This document shows positions 1 to 10,127 of a stretch of 64,000 bases of DNA, piece after piece. Every line of letters starts with the position of its first letter. Position 1 is the stretch's first letter. Source of the stretch: Symsagittifera roscoffensis (lineage: Eukaryota > Xenacoelomorpha > Acoela > Convolutidae); the NCBI RefSeq assembly GCF_963678635.1, contig NC_087064.1:30285740-30349739 (forward strand). Direction: 5' to 3'. A program made the translations under genes and the position numbers. The notes under the pieces are model-generated. The model was not told the DNA's origin. It saw nothing but the letters and a program-made list of their open reading frames with translations, and did no database searches.

Positions 1-791
1 CTCATTGAATCACGCAATATTCGTAAAATGGTCACAGTGTCATCGAACAGAATTTACAAAATGCACGAAATTACTTTTATCCACGTCACATCGACTCACT
101 GCAGAATATAAATGGCATCATACTACATCACTATAGCCTTCAAATTCTCTCATTAATCTGCACATTGAGGATATGACTTAAGATAAAACATATTTTCTGA
201 CTTCCAATGTCAATGTCCCGATTAAAACTTTTTCTCTTAGATTTAAAAGGTGTTGGCTTGCAGGACAGTCCTGCCAACCAACAAGCTAAAATTATCCTAC
301 TACGCTTTTCCCTTCGGAAATCTTGCTTGTTATTGTCCTGAATATTAAAACTAAGAAACTCTGTGGTTAGAAAGAACAATGAAACAATCTCCCTCTTCGA
401 GAGATTACTCAAGCCTTCCATGTCACCACAAAGTGATCAGTTCTCCTAGCTGATTAAAAACAGTCATGCAGGCTGGAATATTTAAATATACTCCTTCACT
501 TAAGCCTTCCTAAATAAATAGTAAGTGAGTGTCTCTAAAGCCACTTCAACTAAAATCAAAATGCAAATCTATAATTGCAACAATTTCAAAACTCAACTTA
601 ATGTTTCAGTTTTCAATTAGAACTTGGTTGCTTGGTTTCTCACTTGAGTTTTTCACACACATAAACAATTCTGAGTTTTAACTTTTCTTCATCACTCCTT
701 TATTTTCTTCTTTTTTCGTCGTTTAGAAGTTCTAAAACTTCTAAATTCTTCTAATTCCATCTCTTTTTTCATCTTGTCTTTCGGTCATCCG
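1..791 (-). other. 3' UTR of element A (no gene)
   Basis: This is AT-rich sequence downstream of the 1934-codon ORF. A 26-nt block at 341-366 is identical, in inverted orientation, to 48035-48060 in the 3' UTR of element B, which fixes its identity and orientation. A 93-codon open frame at 140-421 is not conserved in B and I do not regard it as a gene. The 3' LTR is not reached. From B's spacing (about 375 nt from the block to the LTR) it should begin just left of the window. Confidence 0.8.
260..274 (-). other. 3' UTR hairpin of element A
   Basis: There is a perfect inverted repeat, GCAGGA (260-265) and TCCTGC (269-274), around the 3-nt loop 266-268. In the element's sense it lies about 66 nt downstream of the conserved 26-nt block. 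Element B has a hairpin of different sequence but the same 6-bp arm and 3-nt loop geometry at 48124-48138, about 63 nt downstream of the same block. The matching position and shape argue for a conserved RNA structure. Its function is unknown. Confidence 0.55.
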
Positions 792-3700
792 TCAATGTTC
801 CATTTCTTCCTCCTGTGATACTGACTCTGCACTCTCAGTTTCCGTATTTTGTAACACGTCGTTAGCTATCCTGACGCTGCTGGAAGCCGTCCTCCAACAC
901 TTCTGCTCTTCCACCCTCTGTTTACAACAAGGTAGGGGATCCACGTTAGATTCTCTGTTCCTGCAGAAGCTGTTGTGGAGACACAACGTCACCTTTCTCT
1001 CCAAATCTTCTTTCAGCATCTCTGCCTTCTCCTTTCCACTACGCTCACTCGTCCTGGAAATTCTTTTCACAGCGGTGGTCACTGCATTCCGATGAGTCAC
1101 GAGAGCTCGCTTGAAAGCTCCTGCTCCAATGTCCAGCTGATATTCACTGTACATCCTGCCATGCTTCGACATATGCTTTTTCGCATACTCGTACAACCAT
1201 GCAGTCATGTTAGCTCTGAACCATGGCATCAATCGTTTTCTTGCCCATATCTTCTTCACTTCCATCGGAATGTTTAGAACTTTGCACATTGTCTCAAAAA
1301 GATCTAAATTTTTTAGACAATCTAATTTCCGCAACCGTTTTCTCGTCGGTGCCTCCTGTCTGTTATTTTCTCTCAGATGAGCTTCCAGCCATCGTATCGC
1401 CATCATAACTCCCACTATCACTATCGTTACGGGCTGTGATGAATCTGGTAAACCCATGGAGAGCAGCTCTCCAGAGTCCCAGATCAACATCAGATTACTG
1501 CGCTTGGGAAGCCACCAGGTCTGCAGCAAGCAGTGGCAAGGAAACTCGTCATGCGTCAACATGATGCTCCTCCAATTACGTTTTCCCGAAGCTTCCAGCA
1601 ATGGTTCCACTTCCATCATCACTCGGTGGACTTCATCATTCTCATCTACTGCATTGTAATCTGTGACAGTTGATCCTCTCTGTTTCTGTCTCTCAAAATC
1701 ACTGAAGTTCCCACTCACATATCCCATGAACTTCTTTCCTAGTATTGACTCCAATTCTTCTTTGGTTCTCTCCGGAACTGCTGAGAACATCTTACATAGT
1801 AACTCGTAAGACTTTTCAGACATTCTCGCCAATCTCACACACTTCGGCACTGAGAAGGCTAGATCCACGATCGTTCTTGTACTCTTCACGTCCACAGCCA
1901 CGAAATGTACAGGATATCTGCTCCTGCACATTGGAGCCAACGTTGAACCCACCAAATATCGTGCTCCTGATGGTCTACAATAAGTCTCGCTGTGTCTGAT
2001 GTTCATTTCCGTCTCGATTGCTTCCCTCCATTTTCCTATGTATTTCTGCTCAGTCTGCAGAACTCCTGGGAATACTTCTACACTGATGGCTGTGACCATC
2101 TCATGTTTCTGTTCTAGATTCAATAGTGACTCTAAAGAACCAAACATGCTGTAGAATCCTAGTGCAGTCACTAGATTCACATCGGTTCCTCCATGGCAAT
2201 CTGCTATCAGTTCCGTTTCTGTTCTAGCTTTCATCACTACATTCCCAAACAATACCGTCAATTGTTTGTGTTGTTTCTCCAGGGTCTTCACACAGTCCAA
2301 ACCTCCACAAACGTGACCCTCCAGTCCACAGACTTCCGCCAGACAGCTACCAGGTTTGACCCAGTCTTCTGGTCCCCAGCCAGGCAACTCCACCTTATCT
2401 TCTCCGTTGCTCTTAGAGGCTGTTATCATCACATTATAAATGATGTTGAGGTCACGCAGGTTACAGTCTGCATTCAGTTCCCTCTGTACGTCTTGCGTCG
2501 CCCGTAATATTGAGTCAGCGTTGGGACTAGGACACCATGATGGCCTCATCAGTTCCCACACTGTCATCAAGCTCGTTCTCAGTAATTCATCTGAGAATCC
2601 CAACCCAAACTCCACTCTCTTATCAGATTTTGGTACTGAAGGTGCAGTCACCTCTTTTTCCAAGACCAGTCCCAATTTGACCTGTGGATTGTTAACGCTC
2701 TTAATCGTTACAATTCTGGACGTCCAGAATCTTAGCAACACCGCCTGCTCGTAATCGAAGAAGCAATCGCGTATGTCTTCACTCAGGAAAGGGTTGTACG
2801 CTATCCCTATGATCCCGGATACGTAGCTATACGATTTCTTCTTGATCGGTCCACAGTAATCACTGGATTTCGGCAGTGCCCCCATAGATTCTTTAGCGAG
2901 TCTCAGCTCCTTGTTTGAGAATCTCCTGATTTCGTCTATCTTTCTCATGGGTTCTAATTCCTCGGGTTCTTTCATGTTCACCCTCATCGGTTTACTTTGC
3001 TGCATATCCAGCAGTGCTAGCAAGAATAAAGCTTTCGGTCGCTCATCGCCTACCCTCAACATCTTAACACAAGTGTTTAATGCAGGTACTGAAATCTGCT
3101 CTATCAGGAATCGTATGAAACAGAGAGCGTCTCTCCGCTTCGCACACGCTACTGCTGCTCCCTCCTGGACTATCAGATCCCTCAGGTTCGTCTTAAGGAA
3201 AACCTTTTCCTCTTTTGATCTCTTCCTTTCTTCTGAGTCATATTCTTCGCGAGTCAGTCCCATCATGCACCAGGCGAACCTGAGTTGTAACTCTGTTCTT
3301 ACGTAAGGTACTGCCACGAGAGCATGTATTCTTGGCGTAGTCCTCATTTCTTCTTCGAAATACCTCAACACTACTGCTTTCCATGGAAGGCTCACTAACT
3401 GCTCGATCGTTTCCGCCTGTATGTCAGACGACGCCAAAGTCCCGTACGCCTTCTGCTTGAGGGTGGTGCCTTGCAACATCGTTTCCAGATAACCCTCCAT
3501 GGCTTTTTCGTCTTCTAGGGCCATTACATACCCTCTAGCCGAGTTTCGGTATTCCATTATCTCCATGTATCCACCGGTGGGTTCATCTATCGACACAGTC
3601 TCCGACACTGTGAGTCGGTTGTATTCCACTGGTGTTAGTTGTCCTGCGACACTTCCCTTTCCATGATTCATGGGAGATGGCTTGAAGTCTTTCATTTTGC

Positions 3701-6596
3701 TCTCTCCACATTGGCTGAGTATTTCCATTTCTAAGGTTGCTCCAGTCAAAGTGCGGTCACTCCTTTTGGATTTATAACCAGTTGACTTTATCCCCGCCAT
3801 GAGAATGGGTGGCACCATCGCTATATCAGTTAATATTCTATCTGTGCCAGACAATTGATAATCACCTTGCCCCAAATCCATGACCTCCTCAACTCGTTTC
3901 CTTTTCGCTGAGTTACCAGCTTTCATCGATATTTCTGAATCCACCTTCGTCTTTCCAACTCTCCTCGGCATCACTCTGCTGCCTAACTTCATTTTCATCG
4001 CATTGATTTTATCAATCACCATTTTTGATCGTATCGTCCCTCTCCTGGTTCTTGACAGATACACCACCTCTCCTTCATCGTCCTGCGGTGTCATCTTGAA
4101 GGGAGAATTCGCTTCACTCTCATCAGTGGCTGAGTCGATCAACAACTCACTCAGTCTCCCTTCACACTCATCAAGCTTGTCAAGCACTTCTCTCATCAAG
4201 GGTTGGTTGAGACCCGTTTTTAGAATAGACTGGGTCCCATAGCTTTGAACCACGGTCCAGACTTCTTCCATAAACGCCACTCTGTCCAGCTTGCATCCCG
4301 TCCTACTCTCGTGGTCTCGGTGATGTACTTCCCATTCTTCTTCGGGCAGCGTTCCCAAGAAAGGTACTCTGGCTGAAGCCTCTATTCTTCTCCTCCGAGG
4401 TGATTCCATGAGGATTCTCTGGTCGTTATTTCTTGAATTGCCAGGAGAGCTGCTCTCCGGCAAATTCCGTTTCATTTCCATAAAGGCTGACGGAGGCTCC
4501 AGTGTCGAGATGCCTTCATCCGCTGGCTCAGTCGTTTCTAATGTATCTGCATTGTTCTGAAGATCACTGAAGATATTGAAATCCAGGCTGGATGTTCCTC
4601 CTGTCGATGCCCTGTCGTCTTCCCCACCAGCTTGATCTTGTTGCATGGGTTCTTCGGTTTGACGGCTTCCACTCTGTCCGTCATTTCCTTCAGATTTATC
4701 TTTGTTCGGGCTCGATGGTCCTTGTTCGTCATTGTCGGCTTCTTCCTGGAATCTCGGTATGAGCAGTGTACCGGCCGATTTATCTTCCTCTTCTCCATGG
4801 ACCACTTTGATTTCTTCGCAGCCGAAGGGTGCTAGGAAAGTTCTTGTCTGCAATATTCCTCCCACTTTCATCTCTTTTTTCACACTGGTCAGGATTAATG
4901 AGGCTTCAGGCAATTCGGTCCTGCCTCTCATCCTCATCGAAGCTAAGCCTAATTCCTTCCATTCCTCATCAAATCTTCCAGGCTTGGGAGTCGCGGCGTT
5001 GCTTATTCGCCTTCTCGTCGCTTGATCCGTGTATGCAAATCGTGTGTACTGTAACACGGCGGCATTTCTCCCTACAAAGTATGGATCCATCGTTCCCCCG
5101 AAATTCCCTACTCTCCTTTCATTGGCTTCGAATGCTCCCAATCTAGGAGTCTGTGCCACGGAGACTGCTCCGAGCAACATCCTTCTTATCAGAGGGAATT
5201 CAGGGATTGCCTCCGGCAGCTTCTTGTAATCGCCCCAGTCCTTCGTCTCTTCCCTCACTTTGTGATATGCTGCAGTAAGACGAGGCACTCTGGTTATCTC
5301 ACCATTCGTTTTATCATAGGGTCTCAGATTCCAAAGCTTTGGAAACACCTCGATGTGTCCTCTTTCTACTTCTCCCATGCGGTCACGGAAGTGATTGTCA
5401 AAATTGATGACTGTCATCTCCGGCTCCGATATTTTCGCAAATAACAGATCTTCACTCATGAGCTCCCGCAATGTGTGCTGCTCACACCAGTTCAGTGTAC
5501 TACCGTCCACTGCCGATATGAGGTTCAGGTGCAGCACCGACCTCCTATATGCTTCCACTTTAACGTCAGGGAACGCAAACGTGACTGCTGGTCCATAGAT
5601 CACTGTCACGAACTCCGTGACTCCTCTGATCAGCGCCAAGGGATCGGTTCTCATAGCCAAGCTCAGATCAGTTAACAGTGGCATGCCTCCAACATGTCGT
5701 CTAACATCTTCCTCTCTTTCAATCGTCTCGTCTTCTCCCGTTCCAAAGCGATTTTGTTGTAAGAGGTACTGGATAAGAGTGTGTCTCAGGTCTCTTATCT
5801 TGTTCCACGAGTCCGTGGATTTCTTCATATCCAAGTTCCTCACTCTCTCTTTCATCTGCTCTGGACAACGTGCCAGTTCCATTAGTCCTCCCAAGTTTCC
5901 GTGGGTAATTGCAATCAATGTCAGAAGTCCGTCTAGCCGCAGGTTCTGAATTCCATCGGTGAGCAGCATCGCCGGTCCCTTCACGAAACTCTCCGCTCCG
6001 AATGTCACGAACAAGGCTATTAATTCCACTATCGATACTCTCACTACTGCTTGGAGGAATTCCTTTATCAAATAGTGCGAGACTTTCGGGTAAACTTTTG
6101 CCAAGAAGGACGCGGTCCATCCGGCTCCCAACCCTTCTAGCATGCTGTCTGTCCTTTCAGAGCCCTCCTGTCCTTTCATTTCCTGGGTCCAGAAGGTTTC
6201 CAGAGTAATCTGACACATTCTGTTTACAAACTCAGCAGTCTTTTCTCCGGCATTTTCCGCCAGGTTCACCTCCTTCAACAAGTAGGCATGCATCTTCGTG
6301 ATCATCACGGGGCCTTGCTCAAAAGCATCTGCACCCAATGCCGCTACTCTAGGGTTCAGGTGTAGCCACTGGTTGGCTTCCGGCTCGGTTCTCAGAACCA
6401 TCGCCTCCAGATGAGCTCTCGTCTCCAGTGAATTTTTTCTTCTTGTGTCTTCACCCGCCACTTCCATTGCTCGGAACCATAAGTCGTTGGACATTGCCGT
6501 GATCACTCGATGGTCGTCGTCTATTCCCGGTTTCAGTTTGAGTTGTCGACTGAAATTGGACAGTTCCAACCCCAGCACTTCGTCCAACACTAACAT
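792..6596 (-). CDS. Element A ORF2, distal part: 1934-aa protein of unknown function
   Basis: I do not recognise a family. The protein has an N-terminal globular-looking region (about 1-600), an acidic, Gln/Ser/Asp-rich linker (about 610-720), a basic stretch, and a long C-terminal region (about 1050-1934). Blocks well conserved with element B's copy (44915-47686) include a Cys/His cluster near residues 1410-1440 (CLAEVCGLEGHVC, then C and QH), ADCHGGTDVNL near 1467, a PCHCLLQTWWLPKR block near 1690 and CLHNSFCRNRE near 1877. The cluster could bind zinc. No signal peptide or clear membrane span is visible, so an envelope role is not supported. The frame continues without a shift from the upstream SGNH ORF across a single TGA (6621-6623), so the ancestral product was probably one protein of about 2980 residues. 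The ATG at 6596 may therefore not be a natural start. Confidence 0.85.
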   Translation of the reverse strand: MLVLDEVLGLELSNFSRQLKLKPGIDDDHRVITAMSNDLWFRAMEVAGEDTRRKNSLETRAHLEAMVLRTEPEANQWLHLNPRVAALGADAFEQGPVMITKMHAYLLKEVNLAENAGEKTAEFVNRMCQITLETFWTQEMKGQEGSERTDSMLEGLGAGWTASFLAKVYPKVSHYLIKEFLQAVVRVSIVELIALFVTFGAESFVKGPAMLLTDGIQNLRLDGLLTLIAITHGNLGGLMELARCPEQMKERVRNLDMKKSTDSWNKIRDLRHTLIQYLLQQNRFGTGEDETIEREEDVRRHVGGMPLLTDLSLAMRTDPLALIRGVTEFVTVIYGPAVTFAFPDVKVEAYRRSVLHLNLISAVDGSTLNWCEQHTLRELMSEDLLFAKISEPEMTVINFDNHFRDRMGEVERGHIEVFPKLWNLRPYDKTNGEITRVPRLTAAYHKVREETKDWGDYKKLPEAIPEFPLIRRMLLGAVSVAQTPRLGAFEANERRVGNFGGTMDPYFVGRNAAVLQYTRFAYTDQATRRRISNAATPKPGRFDEEWKELGLASMRMRGRTELPEASLILTSVKKEMKVGGILQTRTFLAPFGCEEIKVVHGEEEDKSAGTLLIPRFQEEADNDEQGPSSPNKDKSEGNDGQSGSRQTEEPMQQDQAGGEDDRASTGGTSSLDFNIFSDLQNNADTLETTEPADEGISTLEPPSAFMEMKRNLPESSSPGNSRNNDQRILMESPRRRRIEASARVPFLGTLPEEEWEVHHRDHESRTGCKLDRVAFMEEVWTVVQSYGTQSILKTGLNQPLMREVLDKLDECEGRLSELLIDSATDESEANSPFKMTPQDDEGEVVYLSRTRRGTIRSKMVIDKINAMKMKLGSRVMPRRVGKTKVDSEISMKAGNSAKRKRVEEVMDLGQGDYQLSGTDRILTDIAMVPPILMAGIKSTGYKSKRSDRTLTGATLEMEILSQCGESKMKDFKPSPMNHGKGSVAGQLTPVEYNRLTVSETVSIDEPTGGYMEIMEYRNSARGYVMALEDEKAMEGYLETMLQGTTLKQKAYGTLASSDIQAETIEQLVSLPWKAVVLRYFEEEMRTTPRIHALVAVPYVRTELQLRFAWCMMGLTREEYDSEERKRSKEEKVFLKTNLRDLIVQEGAAVACAKRRDALCFIRFLIEQISVPALNTCVKMLRVGDERPKALFLLALLDMQQSKPMRVNMKEPEELEPMRKIDEIRRFSNKELRLAKESMGALPKSSDYCGPIKKKSYSYVSGIIGIAYNPFLSEDIRDCFFDYEQAVLLRFWTSRIVTIKSVNNPQVKLGLVLEKEVTAPSVPKSDKRVEFGLGFSDELLRTSLMTVWELMRPSWCPSPNADSILRATQDVQRELNADCNLRDLNIIYNVMITASKSNGEDKVELPGWGPEDWVKPGSCLAEVCGLEGHVCGGLDCVKTLEKQHKQLTVLFGNVVMKARTETELIADCHGGTDVNLVTALGFYSMFGSLESLLNLEQKHEMVTAISVEVFPGVLQTEQKYIGKWREAIETEMNIRHSETYCRPSGARYLVGSTLAPMCRSRYPVHFVAVDVKSTRTIVDLAFSVPKCVRLARMSEKSYELLCKMFSAVPERTKEELESILGKKFMGYVSGNFSDFERQKQRGSTVTDYNAVDENDEVHRVMMEVEPLLEASGKRNWRSIMLTHDEFPCHCLLQTWWLPKRSNLMLIWDSGELLSMGLPDSSQPVTIVIVGVMMAIRWLEAHLRENNRQEAPTRKRLRKLDCLKNLDLFETMCKVLNIPMEVKKIWARKRLMPWFRANMTAWLYEYAKKHMSKHGRMYSEYQLDIGAGAFKRALVTHRNAVTTAVKRISRTSERSGKEKAEMLKEDLERKVTLCLHNSFCRNRESNVDPLPCCKQRVEEQKCWRTASSSVRIANDVLQNTETESAESVSQEEEMEH

Positions 6597-6620
6597 GTGT
6601 AGCGCTTGGTCCTTGAATCC

Positions 6621-9600
6621 TCACATCGCGTTTGAGATATCTGACCATACTGCAGGCAGTTCAGACTTAAGTGGCCTCAGATTCTCCATTTCTATCAGGT
6701 AATTCGGAGCTGATATGATCACCTCATATTTTCCTTCCGAGAGTAAGGCCACAATTGCATACACGAATTTCAGTCCATCCGGGAGATGTGCATATCCCGG
6801 AGACAACGCGAATACTACTCTCAATGCCACTTTATTGAATGACCCCTCCTTCGTCGCATCCACCACTTCACCCATCGACTCAAGGATGTCTTTTATCGCT
6901 GGCCATACAGCGTTCTCTGCTGCTGTAGGATCTCTGAGTCTGCTCAGAAAACCTCTACTGTGTAGATGGTCATGGATGCCAGCAAACACAATCGTAATTG
7001 GATTCATGTCCGTCTGCCTTTGTACCCCTATAGCCAAAGATACTGATTGCAGTAGGTCCAGGTCGACCGCTGCCAACATTATGACGTCCGGCCAAAACAA
7101 AGACTTGGAAGTGTACACGAACTCTGAATTCGCTACTACCATAATCTTGGCCTTCCTCATCTCTGCTTTGTCATAGGCAGCGAAGATGGTTTCATCTTTC
7201 TTTATCGCTGTCAATCCGCCATATCTCTGGGCATCACCATCTTGGTTCACTAGTTTTGGGTACACTCTTTCCTTCACATGACCAGGGGGTGTCGTCAGCT
7301 GCCTGAATATCTTCACGTGTTGTCCAATCGGCGCTCTCGTCGTCAGGAATCTTCCTGGTCTCTCTTCACGATTCCCCTCATCATGGTTCAACCTCACATC
7401 TTGCAACGGTCTCGCATTCACTGGTCCCATCGTGTTGTTAGAGGGCAGTCCCTCCAAGTCAGCAAATCTCAAGGGCGTCGTGGAGCTGAAATTTATGCTA
7501 GCGGCTATCAACCAGTCTACGCCGGTTATCGAGTACAATCTGCTGACGGATAGCATCGCTCCATTCAGCATCCTCCTTGCATCTTCGATGAAGCTTACTC
7601 TCTGGAGATCCAGCTTCATTAGTTCGTCTTTGTATATATGCCAGGGAGACGGTATGGGTTGCGACCACATCAATGAGCCTCTGCTCGGTCTCTCCTCTCG
7701 ACTGGTACTCGTCGTCTCCGATCTAGTGTCCGATCTAGATGTGCCTGCTGTCTCTTCGATTGGGTTGACAGGTCCTATTCTTCTCCTAGGATGAATAGTC
7801 CTCCTCATCGGTGCTTCTCCCAATCGATCCTGTACGTCTATTCTTCGACCTGGTTCGCTGGAGCTTTGTTGCCTGTAGTTCGTGACGGCCGGGACCGTAC
7901 CCAAGCGTGTTTCCAAGCTAGGAGGCACAAAGGTGGTAATCACCGCGTCACTCACTGTTCCTTCTTCCTTCAGCACTCCTGTGTCAAAGAGTTCTGCTTC
8001 CAGCTCGTCCAACCGCTCTTGGAAGACTCGATTCAACCAAGCTTGTCCTTCGATACTGTCGAAGTGGATGCCGTCCGTGGTCAGTCTGGCCTGATCCATG
8101 GCTCTCAACTCATGTTCGATGTCCATGAGGATCATTCTTCCGGCGTTTCGACTTGCTAGGTTCCTCAAGATGTTGTTCCATCTTACGACTCCCTCGTTGT
8201 GCCTTCTTCCTGAGGCTGTCAGGCTTCTCGTGTTCATGGGCACAGTGCAAACGGTCAGTACCGCGCAACTGAATTTCTGCCAGAGGGTAGTAAACAAACA
8301 CACCATCATTGACTCCCATAGTGCTTCCTGCTCGTCAGAACTTCTGGAGATGTCATTCGTCCCAACTAAGATCATCACATTGGGAATCCTCCCTGGATTC
8401 ATCAGTTCCACCATCCGATATAATTGGGCTATCGTCGCTCCTCCAAAGGCCATCACCGTGGTGACCCACGAGGTCCTCAAATTTGACAGCACTCTGACCA
8501 AGCTGTCTCCCAGTATCAGATGAGATGTCCCGAGTGGTGGTTGCTGCAGGTTCACAGCTGGGCTCCAGGTAGCTCGATTGAAGCAGGCCCTCGGATCTGT
8601 CTCCGGAACTCCCGTGAAATTATATTTCAATTGATTATTCTTCTGCACGTCTATTATGCGAGACACTTTCTTCGCTGGCATCTTTCGTACTTTCCTCTCT
8701 GGGATTCTCGAGCTCCCCATGAGTGGTGTCACGTTACTTATCCCTTGTCTGATTACGGTCTGGGAGAGTTGTACTCTGCCCGTATCGTCAATCGTTCCAT
8801 AGGGTGCAGTCACCCCGGAACCTGGCGCATTATTGTTAGCGACCAGTCGTCCAGCTGTCTCTATCAGTTTCCTCACTGTCTGTTCTACGACGGGGTCACC
8901 CAAGGTGTCACTAGGATCCGGGATCGTTACTCGATTTGTCTCTGCTGGAGGTCGTGTCTCCGTTGTTTGACTCATTTCTCGAGGCGTCAAGAGCTCCATC
9001 GGGGACTGCCCACGAGGAATATCCCTTGCAGGTATCACTTTCTCCACGGCTGTTGTCAACGCCATCTGCTCCGATTGCTCTTTGTATTCCTGCCTTAAGC
9101 GCTCAATCTCTTGGCCCTGCTTTTTGTTGCAGTCTTCAAACAACTTTCTCCACATGTCCCGATCTTCCTCCATCTGGAGCATGCTTCTGGTCATCTCGTC
9201 CAGCTCCTTCTTCGTACTTTTCAGTTCTTCGTTCATCTCATCCAGACCTTGCATGGTTTGGTTCGTCTGAATTTCCTGTCCTACTTTCGCCCTTTTTGGT
9301 GGCACAGCTGCTCTCAGTGGTGAACCAGACGAGGTCGCCTCGCTGTTCATCTCCCGATGCATTCTCGTCAGCCCAGGTTTGGGCTTGGAGGGCATTGGCA
9401 TCTCACCTGGTTGGTAAGTCCTAGAACTTGCCAATCCAGGCTCATTCGCCAAGTCACTCCCTGAGAGAGCCCCGTTTCTCCACCTCATCACTCTCATGTT
9501 CGGGCGGTCTAGTACTCCTCTTTCTCCATATGCTGCCATCAACAGGACTTCCGTGGGGCGGTCCCCACGGTTGTCGTGCCCCAAGATATTGATCAGGGCC

Positions 9601-9734
9601 GTCAGCAACATGACTACCTCTGGGTCCTCCAGAGCGAAGTCTCGATCGATCAGCCGACGATAGATCGCATCTATCATCGGTCCTACATATGCCTCTGCCA
9701 GGTCCATCAATTCATCCAAGTTGAAGTTGTCCAT
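6621..9734 (-). CDS. Element A ORF2, proximal part: SGNH/GDSL hydrolase-domain protein
   Basis: This 1037-residue open frame has a helical N-terminus (1-100), a probable coiled coil (about 160-225), a Ser/Thr/Pro-rich linker and an SGNH hydrolase domain (about 400-575). The SGNH signature is complete: LILGDSLVR (nucleophile Ser411), a FGGAT glycine block (about 430-434), VGTND (Asn460) and DGIHF (Asp554, His557). Known SGNH enzymes are esterases or lipases, and LINE CR1 ORF1 proteins also carry this fold; the substrate here is unknown. A second region (about 840-1037) has alternating strands and helices and may be a decayed second SGNH-like fold. The frame ends at a TGA (6621-6623). In element B the corresponding position is a sense codon and the frame runs on into the next protein. 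The start at 9734 aligns with B's start at 38832. Confidence 0.88.
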   Translation of the reverse strand: MDNFNLDELMDLAEAYVGPMIDAIYRRLIDRDFALEDPEVVMLLTALINILGHDNRGDRPTEVLLMAAYGERGVLDRPNMRVMRWRNGALSGSDLANEPGLASSRTYQPGEMPMPSKPKPGLTRMHREMNSEATSSGSPLRAAVPPKRAKVGQEIQTNQTMQGLDEMNEELKSTKKELDEMTRSMLQMEEDRDMWRKLFEDCNKKQGQEIERLRQEYKEQSEQMALTTAVEKVIPARDIPRGQSPMELLTPREMSQTTETRPPAETNRVTIPDPSDTLGDPVVEQTVRKLIETAGRLVANNNAPGSGVTAPYGTIDDTGRVQLSQTVIRQGISNVTPLMGSSRIPERKVRKMPAKKVSRIIDVQKNNQLKYNFTGVPETDPRACFNRATWSPAVNLQQPPLGTSHLILGDSLVRVLSNLRTSWVTTVMAFGGATIAQLYRMVELMNPGRIPNVMILVGTNDISRSSDEQEALWESMMVCLFTTLWQKFSCAVLTVCTVPMNTRSLTASGRRHNEGVVRWNNILRNLASRNAGRMILMDIEHELRAMDQARLTTDGIHFDSIEGQAWLNRVFQERLDELEAELFDTGVLKEEGTVSDAVITTFVPPSLETRLGTVPAVTNYRQQSSSEPGRRIDVQDRLGEAPMRRTIHPRRRIGPVNPIEETAGTSRSDTRSETTSTSREERPSRGSLMWSQPIPSPWHIYKDELMKLDLQRVSFIEDARRMLNGAMLSVSRLYSITGVDWLIAASINFSSTTPLRFADLEGLPSNNTMGPVNARPLQDVRLNHDEGNREERPGRFLTTRAPIGQHVKIFRQLTTPPGHVKERVYPKLVNQDGDAQRYGGLTAIKKDETIFAAYDKAEMRKAKIMVVANSEFVYTSKSLFWPDVIMLAAVDLDLLQSVSLAIGVQRQTDMNPITIVFAGIHDHLHSRGFLSRLRDPTAAENAVWPAIKDILESMGEVVDATKEGSFNKVALRVVFALSPGYAHLPDGLKFVYAIVALLSEGKYEVIISAPNYLIEMENLRPLKSELPAVWSDISNAM

Positions 9735-10127
9735 TCTATTCTTTCAAGTTTGATTCGATTCGATATTTGACTCAAGTGAGTTATTAAATGATCAATCCAG
9801 ATCTAGAAAAGAAGTCACAAATATCACACTTGTCTGTTTCACCTTAACATATATCGTTAAAATTTGCTTAAAAACAGTTCAGATAAAAAGATATTTATCC
9901 TAAAATTTATTAAAATCAATTGGTTTCTAAAATTTTGGAATTCGACCTAAGATTGGACAGTCCAAACTTTGGATCTATTCCCAAGATCGTCATTTAGTTG
10001 TTCATGGTCACTAATCCCTACTTACCCATGATCTTAATAACCTAACACATAACATAACATAACATAACACACATATCACCTGTTACATACAACTTAGTCT
10101 TTGGCCTAACACTCTCTCGCACATCAC
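9735..10127 (-). other. Intercistronic region of element A between polyprotein and ORF2
   Basis: I see no gene here. Three things match B's intercistronic region: its length (393 versus 442 nt), a pentanucleotide-like AACAT run at about 10043-10070 (TTATG in the element's sense), and a short hairpin at 9953-9965 (TTGGA, loop CAG, TCCAA) about 220 nt upstream of the ORF2 start. How ORF2 is expressed (splicing, subgenomic RNA or internal entry) cannot be read from the sequence. Confidence 0.65.

Noticed and set aside
140-421. 93-codon open frame on the minus strand
   Set aside because: It lies in A's 3' UTR, overlaps a conserved non-coding block, and has no counterpart in B.
6621-6623. Programmed TGA readthrough or selenocysteine in ORF2 and pol
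   Set aside because: The three TGA codons lie at unrelated places in A and B, each is a sense codon in the other element, and no shared stimulatory structure is seen next to them. Simple mutation is sufficient.
975-9770. Many plus-strand open frames opposite the ORF2 proteins of A
   Set aside because: They are antisense shadows of long, conserved minus-strand frames and show no family features.
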